Shown one piece after another: positions 23,580 to 34,731 of a DNA stretch of 64,000 nt. Position numbers and translations under genes: made by a program. The notes beneath the pieces are model-generated. The model saw only the letters and a list, made by a program, of their open reading frames with translations. It made no database searches and was not told the DNA's origin. The stretch is from Deinandra increscens subsp. villosa. Lineage: Eukaryota; Streptophyta; Magnoliopsida; Asterales; Asteraceae. The number at the start of each line of letters is the position of its first letter. Positions within the stretch are counted from its first letter, which is position 1. The DNA lies in contig JBCNJP010000027.1 in the NCBI GenBank assembly GCA_039602395.1, positions 34,233,841 through 34,297,840 on the forward strand, read 5' to 3'.

Positions 23580-24165
23580 AATAAGCAAATGGTGGCATGT
23601 GTTTAAATTGAATAGGCTAGAAATTGAACATTTACAGTTAAAATATGCAATATTTGTACGAAACTGCAGGTACGCGGCGGCACCAGACCTTTAAGAAACT
23701 CGGTTAGCCAACCCATGACACAAAATGCCCGGGTCAAAGTCCTCTTTTGAATCTAAAAAAATTTAACAATCTTGAATTACCTATTTCGTGAATCTAGTTG
23801 AGTATGTTTGATCGAACTGATATACGACAATTTCAACAAAGAAACAAAGTGTCGAAATACAGCGATGCAAGCCGACTTTGTGTTCTATCTACTCTTAAAA
23901 ATAGGGTCAAAGCCCTCCTAACTTTCTATTTATTCTATATGCTTTTAAAAGGTTACAGTTGATTTCATATATGTGTTCATATACCTCAAATACAGCAATG
24001 CATAGACCTCAATTCTCAATTTAAAATTAATTTGTAGGCAAACTGATCATGGATATTCAACATGACAAAAACTTTATGATGAATACAACATATTTCTATC
24101 CATCGTAGTCAATTTTCAATATTTTTTAATGACCTTCAAAGAGGAAAGCAACCAAATCAAAGAAT
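23580..24165. other. Spacer with no recognisable feature
   Basis: AT-rich DNA between a MITE and a transporter relic. I see no coding frame, inverted termini or RNA gene. Confidence 0.4.
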
Positions 24166-24199
24166 TTACAAACAAATCAATATAAAACTTAATCTTAGA

Positions 24200-25130
24200 G
24201 GGAGAAAGATGCATACAACATAGGCAGAAAGAAGGTTCATATCCCAGCCAATACTCCAAACACCAGGCTTGTTATCCATCACTAAAGCAACAACAATGGA
24301 CTGTTTTGTGCCAATAAAGCACACTAAAAACGTGAGAGAAAGAGATGTTGCGTATCTCCTCATTGTCACATTCTACAAAACCAAGCAAACCATAATTAAT
24401 ACAAACATATTGGATCTTCTATTGTATATAAAAGTTCACCAACTTAGTAGTATTTATTATATAGATTGAATATATTAATATGAACCTGTAAGATGAAAAT
24501 ATGAAGCCAATGCAAATGTGGCAATAATAAGAACAATGGACCTAAGAATCCAATCTTTATCAAATGATCCGGATGCTGCAGAAGTTATTATATAGATTTA
24601 ATGTAGTAATATCACTATGGTTCCATTAACTTTTGCTTGGCTATGACCATCTTAATGTCTAATATCTCCATCCTTTTTTCACAACAATTAACTTTGTCAA
24701 ATTAGAATATAAGGCATAAGAAGAAATTAAAACCTTTTTTATTCATGCATTAGTTAGTGACCGCTAAAATGATTGCAAAAACGATAGATCAATTGATATA
24801 AACCTCAAGAGGACGGCCGTAACGAAGGTAACTGTCGGAAGCATGTTGCTCATAGCACACGAAAATGTGGGAGCTGTTAGCTTCAATCCAGCATAATAGA
24901 AGTTATGATGAATCACCGGTCCAAGAAGTCCCAAGACAAAATTCAAATACATTAATATTAATATGATAAAGGTAAATTGAGGTAATACATCAGTTTCTTG
25001 TGATTTCCATAACCCACACAAAATTATCAAAGATAACACATAAATTAGATCATGATGATGATACAACAATAGACTTGAAGATTACATACCAAAAAGAGGA
25101 AGGCAATCACCCAAAGCAGCAGTCATCTGA
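24200..25130 (-). pseudogene. WAT1-related (nodulin MtN21/EamA) transporter relic
   Basis: Three consecutive exon-like pieces can be read on the minus strand. Around 24975-24800: LGLLGPVIHHNFYYAGLKL, then FSCAMSNMLPTVTFVTAVLL. Around 24580-24486: DKDWILRSIVLIIATFALAS. Around 24372-24223, after a TTTTGTAG acceptor: TSLSLTFLVCFIGTKQS, then KPGVWSIGWDMNLLSA. The order and motifs match WAT1-type ten-helix transporters, which move auxin, amino acids and other small molecules. The N-terminal helices and the second EamA half are missing, so I call it a partial pseudogene. Confidence 0.75.
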
Positions 25131-28006
25131 TTCATTCCAGTTCAATTTCCATATGAAAATCAACTGATCTGAACACCACAAAACCATCTCAAATATGAAA
25201 ATCAACTAACGTAAAGTCACCGACCTGCACCGCCCACAAAACCTATCTCCTTCTGAATCAATATCATCGATCCTACACAACTAAAATTATAACAACTATT
25301 CTAATAAAAAAGAAAGTACAGAGAAACAAAACACTTATTTTTAGGCTATTGTCATGGTTTTTTTTTTCTTTCATAATGTCATCTATATATGGAAGTTGTG
25401 ATCCGAATGCAATTGCACGTAATATCATTTAGCTTAAAAACGTTCATCTCCCACCTGAAAATCAATATGACTTCTTTATGGGTCTAATGAAAATAGATAA
25501 TATCAAGTTTGCAAAAAACAGAAAATTTTATTTATTATTGATCAAGTTCAAAAGTTATATATTCTATTTCTTTGATCTGTCCTTTAAGTGTTATAGCTTC
25601 CACAACATCAAGCATATTATACAGATAACTTGGAATCCATAAATCAAAATTAACTTTTGATAGACTCGAAGAGAATCAAAATTAACATTGTATAATCTTG
25701 ACCTCTAAAGTCAAAAGTAAATTGGATGTTACCTATGGATTTGGAGGAGTGCGTTTTACAGTAGTTGAATCATCATTTCTCACTGTAAACTGTTAAACCG
25801 TTATCCTTAAGAAACAAACATTAAAACATAAATATGAGTTCTTAATTTAACTAAGAACATCTCAATTAAATACAAACTCATTTAAGCACAAAAAATTTCA
25901 GAAAAAAAAAAACTCAAAAAGACATAAATTAACCACAAAAGTTACTGAACTCAGACAATGTGGTTACGATTGTTGTGGTTCAACCAAGGGATTGGAGGGA
26001 GCGGGAGCTGATCGGTATCTTGATTTGCCAACTAATCGGGTTTAGAACTTCAGTGGTATGTACCAAAGCACCTGCAATTAGAGCATGAAGATGATGCGCA
26101 TAGCGAGAAGAGCAACGACAGAGAAAGTAAATAATCAAAGCCTAAATAAACGAAATTAAAGAAGAAAGCAGAAGAAATTGACCAAAGCACACTTGAAATT
26201 AGGGCAAGAGACACACAAACCTGAATCGATCGTCGCCTTCTATCGCCTTCTTGAACTCAAACCCGCCGCCAGAAACCCTAAGTCGAGCATAAGAAGAAAA
26301 CAGAAACCCTAAAAACTATTAGGTATATCCAGCATAAGAAGAAAACAAAAACAAATGTGAAAAACACAGAGCAAAAGAAAAGGAAGGTGAAAAACACACA
26401 GATTGATGTTCTTCGTTGGATTGATCGAGAATGGATAAGCCAGAGAGAGGTACTAAAGAAACGCGTGAGAGGTTTGGTGGAGCAGTTTGAACTGTTGAAG
26501 GCATACCGTCGATATGGAGAGGTAAGTTTCTAAAGTCTTCTTCCAAAAGGCAACCTATCAAAATACCCTCCAAGTTATATAAAATTACAATCATACCAAG
26601 CATTAAATCTGGTACAAAATATACATTGAGAGATTGTACACTATGTTTTAGAATTTGTACTCCAAGTTGTGTTATGTTAGTATAGGGTAATTAGATTCTA
26701 GTCAAATCTAATTAATATAGTAGAATATGCTCTAACTAGAAAAAATCCAAGTCAAATAATCAATTATATGATACTTTTTTTTGGTGGATTGAAATTTCTT
26801 TGATTTTTCAAGCTCTGATCAAACGAACTGACTCGGTTTTTGGGATATCTTTGGAGGTATCGAGTGTGCGTTATTATTGTGGCGTTAAATATGTTGTCTT
26901 TGCGGATTGGTGGGTCGACACGACACAAGTTTTCACAGTTTGAAACAAACATCCCCTTTCAACCTAATATTTTATTTAATTTACTTTTACTTATCAATGT
27001 TATGAAATTATAATATTACGAACATGTCAACCCATAAACCATTGGATCTACCTAAGTACGACCCGTTTGACTAACTATGTTAGCGCCTTAGCAGGCGTAA
27101 CTCAAAACCGTCTAGATTAAACCAAAACTTACAAATTTGTGTTAGGTTAATCATTATCAGAAATTGGAAGTCTTGGTCATAATTTTCTAGCTCATATATA
27201 AACAGCCCCAATTTCACTGAGTTTGATCCAATTGTAACTTTTATAAGGAGTAAGAGTGTGTTTACAAGTGTTATTAACGTTTTATAATAGATAACATGAG
27301 TTTATTGAGTTGGTCTACTTAAGGATGAATAACATGAAAAAAGAAAATTGAGTGGAGTAGTTGATGATGATTGATAGTTAACGATCTTCTTAAAACAAAG
27401 TTATATATGTAGCATAAAGTCAAAAATGTACAAATTGATTTACTTAAAGAAAGGCACTGTCCTAACAAGTTTTCATATTTATCCTAATTAAAATTACAAT
27501 ATTTAACAATTGGAACGTAATATAAATAGTGATTTTTTTTATTGGTCCCTGAAATTATTTTATTTTATTTTATTCTTATATTGCCACTCTATTAGTCCAT
27601 ATGACGATCCTTGGTGTAGGACAAGATTTTTTTTCTAGTGACTATTTTTTTTGGTAGGTTCAGTTCGGGTATGATTAATTAAACAATTAAACAATAATAA
27701 TATACGAATATATGTTAATTATATATGTGAAGTTAACTAAAAAGATCTTGTAAAAGAAGAAAGAAAAGATGAAAATAAAAGAAAAAAAAAACATGTTAAA
27801 TTTTATTCTTTCTAAATAAATTACATAGCGATATGACATTAAATTGAATTTTAGATCAAGTGGTCAAATCTTTGTGTGTTTTATTGGTAGAATTTAAGTT
27901 CGAATTTCTCTCCCTACAATAATTTTCAATAAAAAACTAGCCACTAGCAGGACCCTAACTCACGACATTACAATATATAACATTTAACAACCATTGTATA
28001 ACTTCT
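25131..28006. other. Long gene-free stretch with decayed minus-strand leader-like pieces
   Basis: On the minus strand 26270-25730 contains leader-like sequence, a TTGCAGGTGC acceptor-like site near 26080 and a short exon-like reading TVRNDDSTTVKRTPPNP near 25790-25740. These could be the damaged 5' part of the WAT1-like locus. The minus-strand frame at 26319-26603 starts MLGMIVILYNLEG and resembles nothing I know. From 26650 to 28000 the DNA is AT-rich with no feature I can support. Confidence 0.35.
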
Positions 28007-28600
28007 TGTTGATACCTGATATGTGCATCGTGTGAAGTATCAAGCAATGTACAAGATCAAGTTCAAGTAGGCTTGGCCGAACCTGGTCCGAACCTGGAGT
28101 TCGGACTGGCCGAACCTGGGGTTCGGACAAAGCTCGGCCAACTGGGTCTAAATAGGTGTTTGGTCTTTGTAATAATCAGTTGTGAGCGTGCGAGATTACT
28201 ATTAAGTGTGTGTTTCTGAGTGTGTTTCTCTGAGTCTGTTTCTGAGTGTTTACTGATTGTAATTGTTCTTTGTTGATCAATAAATCAATCGGTTAATTAC
28301 GTTTTGATGTTCGAATAGCTAGATCGAGTAAACGATCCGATGCTCACGCATTTTCAAGTGGTATCCGATCATTCTGGTTCACTCTGCTGATCTATGGTTG
28401 CTATTTTCGGATTTTTGAAGCGTTTTTCGTAATTCTCGAGTTTGTTTTCGTGTTGTTCATCAATTCTATCGAGTGTTTTGTGTCAAATCTGCTTCTAAAC
28501 CATTTTCTATCGGTTTTTCTGATCCACTGTAACGAGTTTCGTCAAAATCTATCCATTTTCGCGCGTTTTAGAAAAATGAAGTCGAGGTTCGGAGGTATGT
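28007..28600 (+). mobile_element. LTR and primer-binding site of a truncated LTR retrotransposon
   Basis: A 344-bp LTR is proposed from TGTTGATACC at 28007 to GCTCACGCA at 28350. It has TG...CA ends, a possible TATA near 28145, AATAAA near 28278, and then TGGTATCCGATC at 28359-28370. That matches the initiator-tRNA-Met primer site TGGTATCAGAGC at 9 of 12 positions. Inside the LTR, 28070-28135 repeats GGCCGAACCTGG and GGTTCGGAC units. The internal region ends by about 28600 without coding capacity. Copia type is inferred from the primer site. Confidence 0.6.
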
Positions 28601-28922
28601 AGGTCCGGAAATTTCACCTAATCACGATATTTTAATCTAGTACAAGTGCGGAATCCTTGTACAAGACCGATTCAAGAATAAAGATGAAGAGAACACAAGA
28701 ATACGATGATTAAACAATAAAAACTTGAACTTGCACACAAGATGAACTTGTCGGGTACAACTCAGAAAATCGTAAACACACTTCTCTTGGGTTTACGATC
28801 GTAATCACTTTGGATCGTAAACACCTTGGCTGCCCTCTCAGAATCGTAATCAGCAACCCTCAATAAGGAGAACCCTTGGGGTTTATATAGGCACCCCAAT
28901 GGGTTTACTATTGGGCTCCTTG
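28600..28922 (-). mobile_element. Probable LTR fragment cut by the assembly gap
   Basis: Repeats of AATCGTAAACAC and AATCGTAATCA occur at 28765-28850. On the minus strand CTATATAAACCCC at about 28880-28892 looks like a TATA box. The sequence then runs into unknown bases. Its arrangement suggests the promoter side of a minus-strand LTR, but the second copy needed to prove it is not visible. Confidence 0.35.
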
Positions 28923-29422
28923 NNNNNNNNNNNNNNNNNNNNNNNNNNNNNNNNNNNNNNNNNNNNNNNNNNNNNNNNNNNNNNNNNNNNNNNNNNNNNN
29001 NNNNNNNNNNNNNNNNNNNNNNNNNNNNNNNNNNNNNNNNNNNNNNNNNNNNNNNNNNNNNNNNNNNNNNNNNNNNNNNNNNNNNNNNNNNNNNNNNNNN
29101 NNNNNNNNNNNNNNNNNNNNNNNNNNNNNNNNNNNNNNNNNNNNNNNNNNNNNNNNNNNNNNNNNNNNNNNNNNNNNNNNNNNNNNNNNNNNNNNNNNNN
29201 NNNNNNNNNNNNNNNNNNNNNNNNNNNNNNNNNNNNNNNNNNNNNNNNNNNNNNNNNNNNNNNNNNNNNNNNNNNNNNNNNNNNNNNNNNNNNNNNNNNN
29301 NNNNNNNNNNNNNNNNNNNNNNNNNNNNNNNNNNNNNNNNNNNNNNNNNNNNNNNNNNNNNNNNNNNNNNNNNNNNNNNNNNNNNNNNNNNNNNNNNNNN
29401 NNNNNNNNNNNNNNNNNNNNNN
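28923..29422. other. Assembly gap of 500 N
   Basis: Exactly 500 unknown bases, the usual placeholder for a scaffold gap of unknown size. Reading frames that cross it are meaningless. Confidence 0.99.
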
Positions 29423-29559
29423 ACGTATATTAGAATCATGATGGTAAATAACTAAATATGTAGCAAACTCCCTTTGCCCGATAAGTCTTGTATGAACATA
29501 AAACGTATATTTATTTTATATTAAAAAAAAGAAAAATAGAGTGAAAAATGAAATGGCAG

Positions 29560-29737
29560 AGATTTTGATTTTGATAGGAGCATATCAAAATAAGACATTT
29601 TGATTGGTCACCAGATATCACCTTATCCCACTCTCCGACATGAATCCACCTCCTCCACATAATCTAATCTTCCCCTCGATACATCTACGAACACCACCAC
29701 CTCTTCACCACCGTAATCTTAATCTTGATCTTCTTCA
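29560..29737 (+). promoter_or_regulatory. Promoter-proximal region of psaD with an I-box
   Basis: CTTATC at 29622-29627 is the complement of the I-box core GATAAG, common in light-regulated plant promoters. GATTGGTCA at about 29602 contains an inverted CCAAT. A clear TATA box is absent near the start, which is usual for photosynthesis genes. The leader from about 29640 is CT/CA-rich. Confidence 0.45.
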
Positions 29738-30370
29738 ATGGCCATGGCTACCCAAGCTTCCCTCTTCACCCCAACCCTCTCAAACCCCGTTTCCCCATGG
29801 AAACAGTCCTCCTCCTCCGCCGTCAACCACCTCAAGCTCACCACCTCCCGCACCTTCACCACCACCAAGGCCACCGCCGGAGAGGGAGCTGCTGCTCCAG
29901 CAGCTCCCGCTCCGGCTGCGGCTAAACCCGCTCCGGTCGGATTCACCCCGCCCGAGCTCGACCCGAACACCCCATCTCCCATCTTCGCGGGGAGCACGGG
30001 CGGGTTGCTCCGGAAGGCCCAGGTGGAGGAGTTCTATGTCATAACATGGGAATCCCCCAAGGAGCAGATCTTCGAGATGCCGACGGGTGGGGCGGCGATC
30101 ATGCGGGAGGGGCCGAATTTGTTGAAGTTGGCGAGGAAGGAGCAGTGTTTGGCTCTGGGGACGAGGTTGAGGTCCAAGTACAAGATCAAGTATCAGTTCT
30201 ACAGGGTGTTCCCGAACGGGGAGGTTCAGTATTTGCATCCCAAAGATGGGGTTTACCCCGAGAAGGTGAACCCGGGGCGTGAAGGGGTGGGGCAAAACAT
30301 GAGGTCGATTGGGAAGAATGTTAGCCCGATTGAAGTCAAGTTCACTGGCAAGCAACCCTATGATATATAA
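29738..30370 (+). CDS. psaD: Photosystem I reaction centre subunit II (PsaD), plastid precursor
   Basis: PsaD is the stromal photosystem I subunit that docks ferredoxin and steadies PsaC. The gene is intronless and encodes 210 aa. Residues 1 to about 50 form a transit peptide rich in Ser, Thr and Pro, starting MAMATQASLFTPTLSNP. An Ala/Pro-rich mature N-terminus (AAPAAPAPAAAKPAP) and the conserved core follow: GFTPPELDPNTPSPIFAGST, GGLLRKAQVEEFYVITW, EMPTGGAAIMREGPNLL, RSKYKIKYQFYRVFPNGEVQ, HPKDGVYPEKVNPGREGVG. It ends KFTGKQPYDI. The length and complete core indicate a working gene. GC content is clearly higher than in the flanks. Overlapping long frames on both strands are shadows of this GC-rich coding region. 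Confidence 0.98.
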   Translation: MAMATQASLFTPTLSNPVSPWKQSSSSAVNHLKLTTSRTFTTTKATAGEGAAAPAAPAPAAAKPAPVGFTPPELDPNTPSPIFAGSTGGLLRKAQVEEFYVITWESPKEQIFEMPTGGAAIMREGPNLLKLARKEQCLALGTRLRSKYKIKYQFYRVFPNGEVQYLHPKDGVYPEKVNPGREGVGQNMRSIGKNVSPIEVKFTGKQPYDI

Positions 30371-31879
30371 GTAATTAATTAAGATCGATGATGATGATGT
30401 TGAATCATGCATGGATTTGTGGTGGTTGTTATGTAATATAATTCAAAACAAATTAATGCTTTTTTATTTATTTCATGTTTGCATGTTCTTAAATATTCAA
30501 GTTAAAGTTGTTTGATAGATCGATACCTCGCAAAATTAACGTACACTCTCTTCATCTTGCAAGTTTGATTCTTTTAAATCCAAAAGTATGTAGTTACTTT
30601 ATGCAAGATTAACCCTAACTTTAGATATGTCATATTGTTCACCCTCCATAATATAAAGCTCAATACAGATAACAACATGTCAAAACTAATTGTCAACAAC
30701 TACAAAATAATGGTTGGTTTATTACTAATTAGCTCGTGAAAGCATTATACACACTAAGCTGTTTTTCCTTAACTAAATTTATTCCACTGTGTTTTGTTAG
30801 TATGATTTTTAACGAGTCAAAGTAACATATATACTAGTATTAGTTTATCTCTACATATAAGTACCAACTAAAATTCACATTTATACACACAAAGAAAGCA
30901 CACTTTACTCCGTCATGGACCCAAACAATCTTTTCGGTTAATCCCCAAACAATCCTAGCTTTGGGTCAATCCGTAAATGATCTCAGATACGAGTTAAATA
31001 ACTTTCAAACAAATTTTCAAAATTAATTAATAATTAAAAGCTTCAAATAAACACTAAATTGGTATTCCCCTTGATGTGAGTGAAGTGATGGAAAACCCTA
31101 AGTCGAACTACTTTGCGATTGCGATTGTTTGGCTTGAACACTAAGTTCTAAATTCCGTACTCTTCAATTGAGCTTCTCTTTGTAAAGTTTAGAACTCAAG
31201 GAAGATCGGACTTGAGTGATCACACTGGAAATCTAATAAGCTATTCGGATCACCGCTATCGGGATTGGATCTTAACGAACATGGATGCAATCTACACTTG
31301 AAGGCATGCACACTAAGAAAACCATTAGGGCAGTACAGAGAGAGAAGGGTCTTTGTAACGGTCCTCCGATGTGAGAATCAGTAACTCGTAGAAAATAATG
31401 TGTGTGATTATGGAGTTTAGAAAAAGTGAGAGCATGAAGAAGAAGGGTACCTCTTATGCGGGTATTTGTAGATTTTGAATTAAGGTTTGTATACCTGTGG
31501 TGACGTCAGCGCGTTAAGACCACACCACGTGAACCGACTTTTATGTAAGAACCTTCCCATTCATGGAGAAATCTGATTGGTTGAGGATCCCATGCAAATC
31601 GGTAGGTTGTTATTTGTGGACCCCTCTTTCAAAACTATCATTTTAATGAGGAGTGTGGGTGTGGTCCTACCTGCCAGCTTGGCCATGGGTGGGCTTGACC
31701 CGGCCCATGGAAGGCCCAGAGGATATAATCGACTCTATCCTCTTGATATGGAAAAACAGTCAAAGGGATGAAGTTGAAGGAGGAGGAAGGGAGGAGACTT
31801 GGGAGAAAAAAGGGGAAAATCATGTGGTGGTTGATATATGGAGTGCATAGCGATACATAAATATACCAATCAAGTGCAT
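30371..31879. other. psaD 3' region and unassigned spacer
   Basis: The first ~100 bp are the psaD 3' end. From 31080 to 31850 the DNA is more GC-balanced and may be an old LTR or promoter fragment. It contains GTGACGTCAGCGCG near 31500, CCACGTG near 31526 and repeated GGCCCA/TGGGC around 31685-31720. No frame longer than 65 codons looks real and I found no paired terminus. Confidence 0.35.
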
Positions 31880-32332
31880 TAAGGTTGTGTTTGACGCGCC
31901 ATAAGCTAGTTTATCAGCTAGCTTATAAGCTAGCTTTTTGACGTTACCAAATGGAGCTTTTTTAATAAGCTAGCTTTTTTTAAAAGTCCCGTTTGGTAAC
32001 GTCAAAAAGCTAACTTATAAGCTAGCTTTTGAAAAGCTAGTTGGAGTAGCGTTTCAACTAGCTTTTTAACTAGCTTTTATAATATTTCCAATTTTACCAT
32101 TCCCTAACTTATAAATAAATATCTTTATTTACATTTATGACATGTACTTTTATGTCATGTGATATTTTTAAGCTAGTTTATTAGTTGTTTTTACCAAACG
32201 TTATTTTTTATCAGTTAGCTTATAATTTATCAGCTAGCAGCTAGCTTATCAGCTAGCAGCTAGCTTATCAGCTAACAGCTAGCTTATCAGCTAGCAGCTA
32301 GCTTTTCAGCTAGTGCGCCAAACACAGCCTAA
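31880..32332. mobile_element. Tourist-type MITE with TAA duplication and AGCTAGC-rich body
   Basis: The element spans 31883-32329 (447 bp). It starts GGTTGTGTTTGACGCGCC and ends GCGCCAAACACAGCC, an inverted pair with three mismatches. TAA stands on both sides (31880-31882 and 32330-32332), the duplication expected of PIF/Harbinger-type elements. The body is built of repeated AGCTAGC/TTATCAGCTAGC palindromes, with an inner inverted pair TTTTTGACGTTACCAAA and TTTGGTAACGTCAAAAA. Confidence 0.85.
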
Positions 32333-33453
32333 GTTACATTTAAAATGTAAAATATAAAGATAAGATGTGTTTTAAGGAATGAAATGTAAATACAATTTTG
32401 ACGGTTTTTTTACTTTTCTTTAAAATATAAGGATATGGGAAGATATACCAAATGGGTTGTGAATGCTTACATTTACATGTATTTTTGTCCCACTTTGTGA
32501 TCCAAGAGGATGTTGTCACTTCCTCCATGATTTTATTCACCGCTTTATTTTTCTTTTTAAAAAAATCCAATCATTACTGTCACATCCCGGTTTACGGACC
32601 GATGCATGATATCAGATTATATCAAACTAGACAAAAAATACAGTGAAAGTCTTAATTGACAACATATGATTATCAAATACAAGACAAAATATAATATAAA
32701 TCGAATCTTAGGTTACCACTATCACGAGTGGATTTAAAATAGAGTACCAATCTTAGTACAAACAAAAACCACAATCTTTCTTATGCACTTTTATCTTAAG
32801 AACCAAAAAGAAAAAGAAAAACAACTTTCTCTAACACCACAGCAACCTTCACAACTCTTATCTTCACTTCCCTGAAATACACGCTAAACACGTTAGCATA
32901 AAGCTGGTGAGAAACAACCAATCTTAAACATATTATTAGAAAACCGTTGTGTCAATAATATATTTATAGACAATCAAAATATACATGTTATATCATCAAA
33001 ACAATTATGTGCACATCTTGAGCACAACATGAATATCCAAGACCGGTCTTAGGTCCAATTCTTACAAGCAAGCGATAATCATAGTATGGATCCAACTACA
33101 TCCATATGCACAATAAATATCATTATGACTGGTCAAGCAAACTGCTCAAATTAATTATTATCTAGCATACGTTTCTAATAATACAAATATCTTTATCTTA
33201 ATGTTCTTAGGGAACATGCATGTAAATCAGCCCCATATCTTAATATGAGTGTTAGGTTGCGTGCTCATCTGCACAATTACATCAGGTCTCTGTGAAGTGG
33301 TAGACTAGGTTCCTTGTGCGTGTAGTCTTGCGGGTCTTAACCTGTTAATTTCAAATTTCCCATTTAACAAACAATCTTAACCAACGAATCTTAAAATTAA
33401 TACTTTGTCACTTATGTATATATAGTTCAGGAGAATTAGGGTTGAGAACCCAA
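32333..33453. other. Unassigned repeat-like spacer
   Basis: At 32578 TGTCACATCCCGGTTTACGG starts a stretch with no long frame but with leader-like composition, including CTGGTGAGAAACAACC near 32906. TGTCACATCCCGG openings are frequent at the start of uncharacterised plant LTR-like repeats, but I cannot see a second copy. The rest is AT-rich with no supported feature. Confidence 0.3.
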
Positions 33454-34478
33454 TAGGGGTGTTCAACGAATCGAATTTCGAATACTCGAATGAATCGAAT
33501 TGAATTATTCGAATTTCAATTTTTAAAACCCGGTTTCGAATTCGATTCTAATTCGAAAACTGAATCCGAATCGTACTTAATTCGAGTGGGATTATTCGAA
33601 TCGATTCCGAATCAGATTCGAAGAAATTCAAAGTTATCTTAGTAAAAACAAAACAAAAAATCATAGTTTAACATTCAAAATGAAAATGTTCAAATTAGAC
33701 CAAATTTAGTTTAACGCTCAAAACATCCATATATAAAACAATTTTGTTCAGTAATTATTGTGAAAAATAACTTATCATTAAAAAATTCAACTTAAGCACC
33801 AAAAAAAAAAACACAAGATTTATAAATTTATTATACATCTAGACAACAAAATAGTTACTGAACCCACATAATGCCAAATTTCTAGGCGTGAAATAGATAA
33901 TACGTGTTTTTAAATTAAAATATTTTTAAAAGCTAAATTTATAAAGATTTTAAATTAGTGTAAATAAGGAGTTGCCTGTGAAAACTAATTTAATATATTT
34001 GTATAATTATTTATATTTGTTCTATACAAAATAGAAGTACAGAGTACATATATATAGAGAGAGTCGAGTTATGCTACATCCACCAAAAACACTACATCCA
34101 CTGCGGATTCATCTAGGGCATCCATCAAGATCATCCAACAGCCACGATCTATGGTGTTTTCGCCTATGGCGTTTTTCGGGGGGGGGGGGGGGAAAAACAC
34201 CATAGGCGAAAACACCATAGATCATGGCTGTTGGATGATCCTGATGGACGCCCCAGATCAATCCGCAATGGATGTAGCGTTTTTGGTGGATATATGAATA
34301 TGTCTAATTCGAATTTCGAATCAAATTCGAATTTGAGATTCAAATTCTAATTCGATTCGAAATTCGATATCAGACATCGAATCGAATTTGAATTTGAAAT
34401 TTCGTACCAATGATTTTCGAATCGAACCGAGTCGAATTTCGAATTTTTCGAATCCAATTCGAAAACTGAACACCCCTA
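33454..34478. mobile_element. Non-autonomous hAT element built of TTCGAA repeats
   Basis: The 1025-bp element has termini TAGGGGTGTTCA and TGAACACCCCTA, a perfect 12-bp inverted repeat. Flanking octamers GAACCCAA (33446-33453) and GTACACAA (34479-34486) agree at six of eight positions. Both subterminal regions are dense in ATTCGAAT/TCGAATTCGAA palindromes, which form many small hairpins. It has no transposase and hosts the nested foldback insertion at about 34071-34297. Confidence 0.8.
34071..34297. mobile_element. Foldback MITE with a 15-G centre, nested in the hAT element
   Basis: The left arm (about 34071-34177) and right arm (34193-34297) are inverted copies with roughly 90 percent identity. 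Matching segments are GATCATCCAACAGCCA, ATCTATGGTGTTTTCGCC and CACCAAAAAC. Between the arms there is only a run of 15 G (34178-34192). A transcript would fold into a hairpin of about 105 base pairs. Both flanks are TA-rich, like the MITE at 11.1 kb. Confidence 0.85.
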
Positions 34479-34731
34479 GTACACAATCACAAGGCATCAG
34501 GCGCATGCTCGTGAGGTCGCTTGGAGTTTCCAGAAGGGATATGTTCCTTTCATGTTGCATACTTATTGATTGAAGGAACATATTCAACTCACGAATGACA
34601 CGTGTCCTAGCCGTCTATTGGTCCCCACGTTGGAACAGATCTTCTGGACCCAAAGGTAACCCATACGACCCACCTAAATGGACTCGGAACCTTTGGACCT
34701 ATGTGGTGGTCCGCAATGGGTCCATTCGAAC

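Noticed and set aside
28762..29441. Long frames made mostly of unknown residues
   Set aside because: They run through the 500-N gap and have no meaning.
29604..30412. Several long frames on both strands overlapping psaD
   Set aside because: They are shadows of a GC-rich coding region. Only the 29738-30370 frame matches PsaD over its full length.
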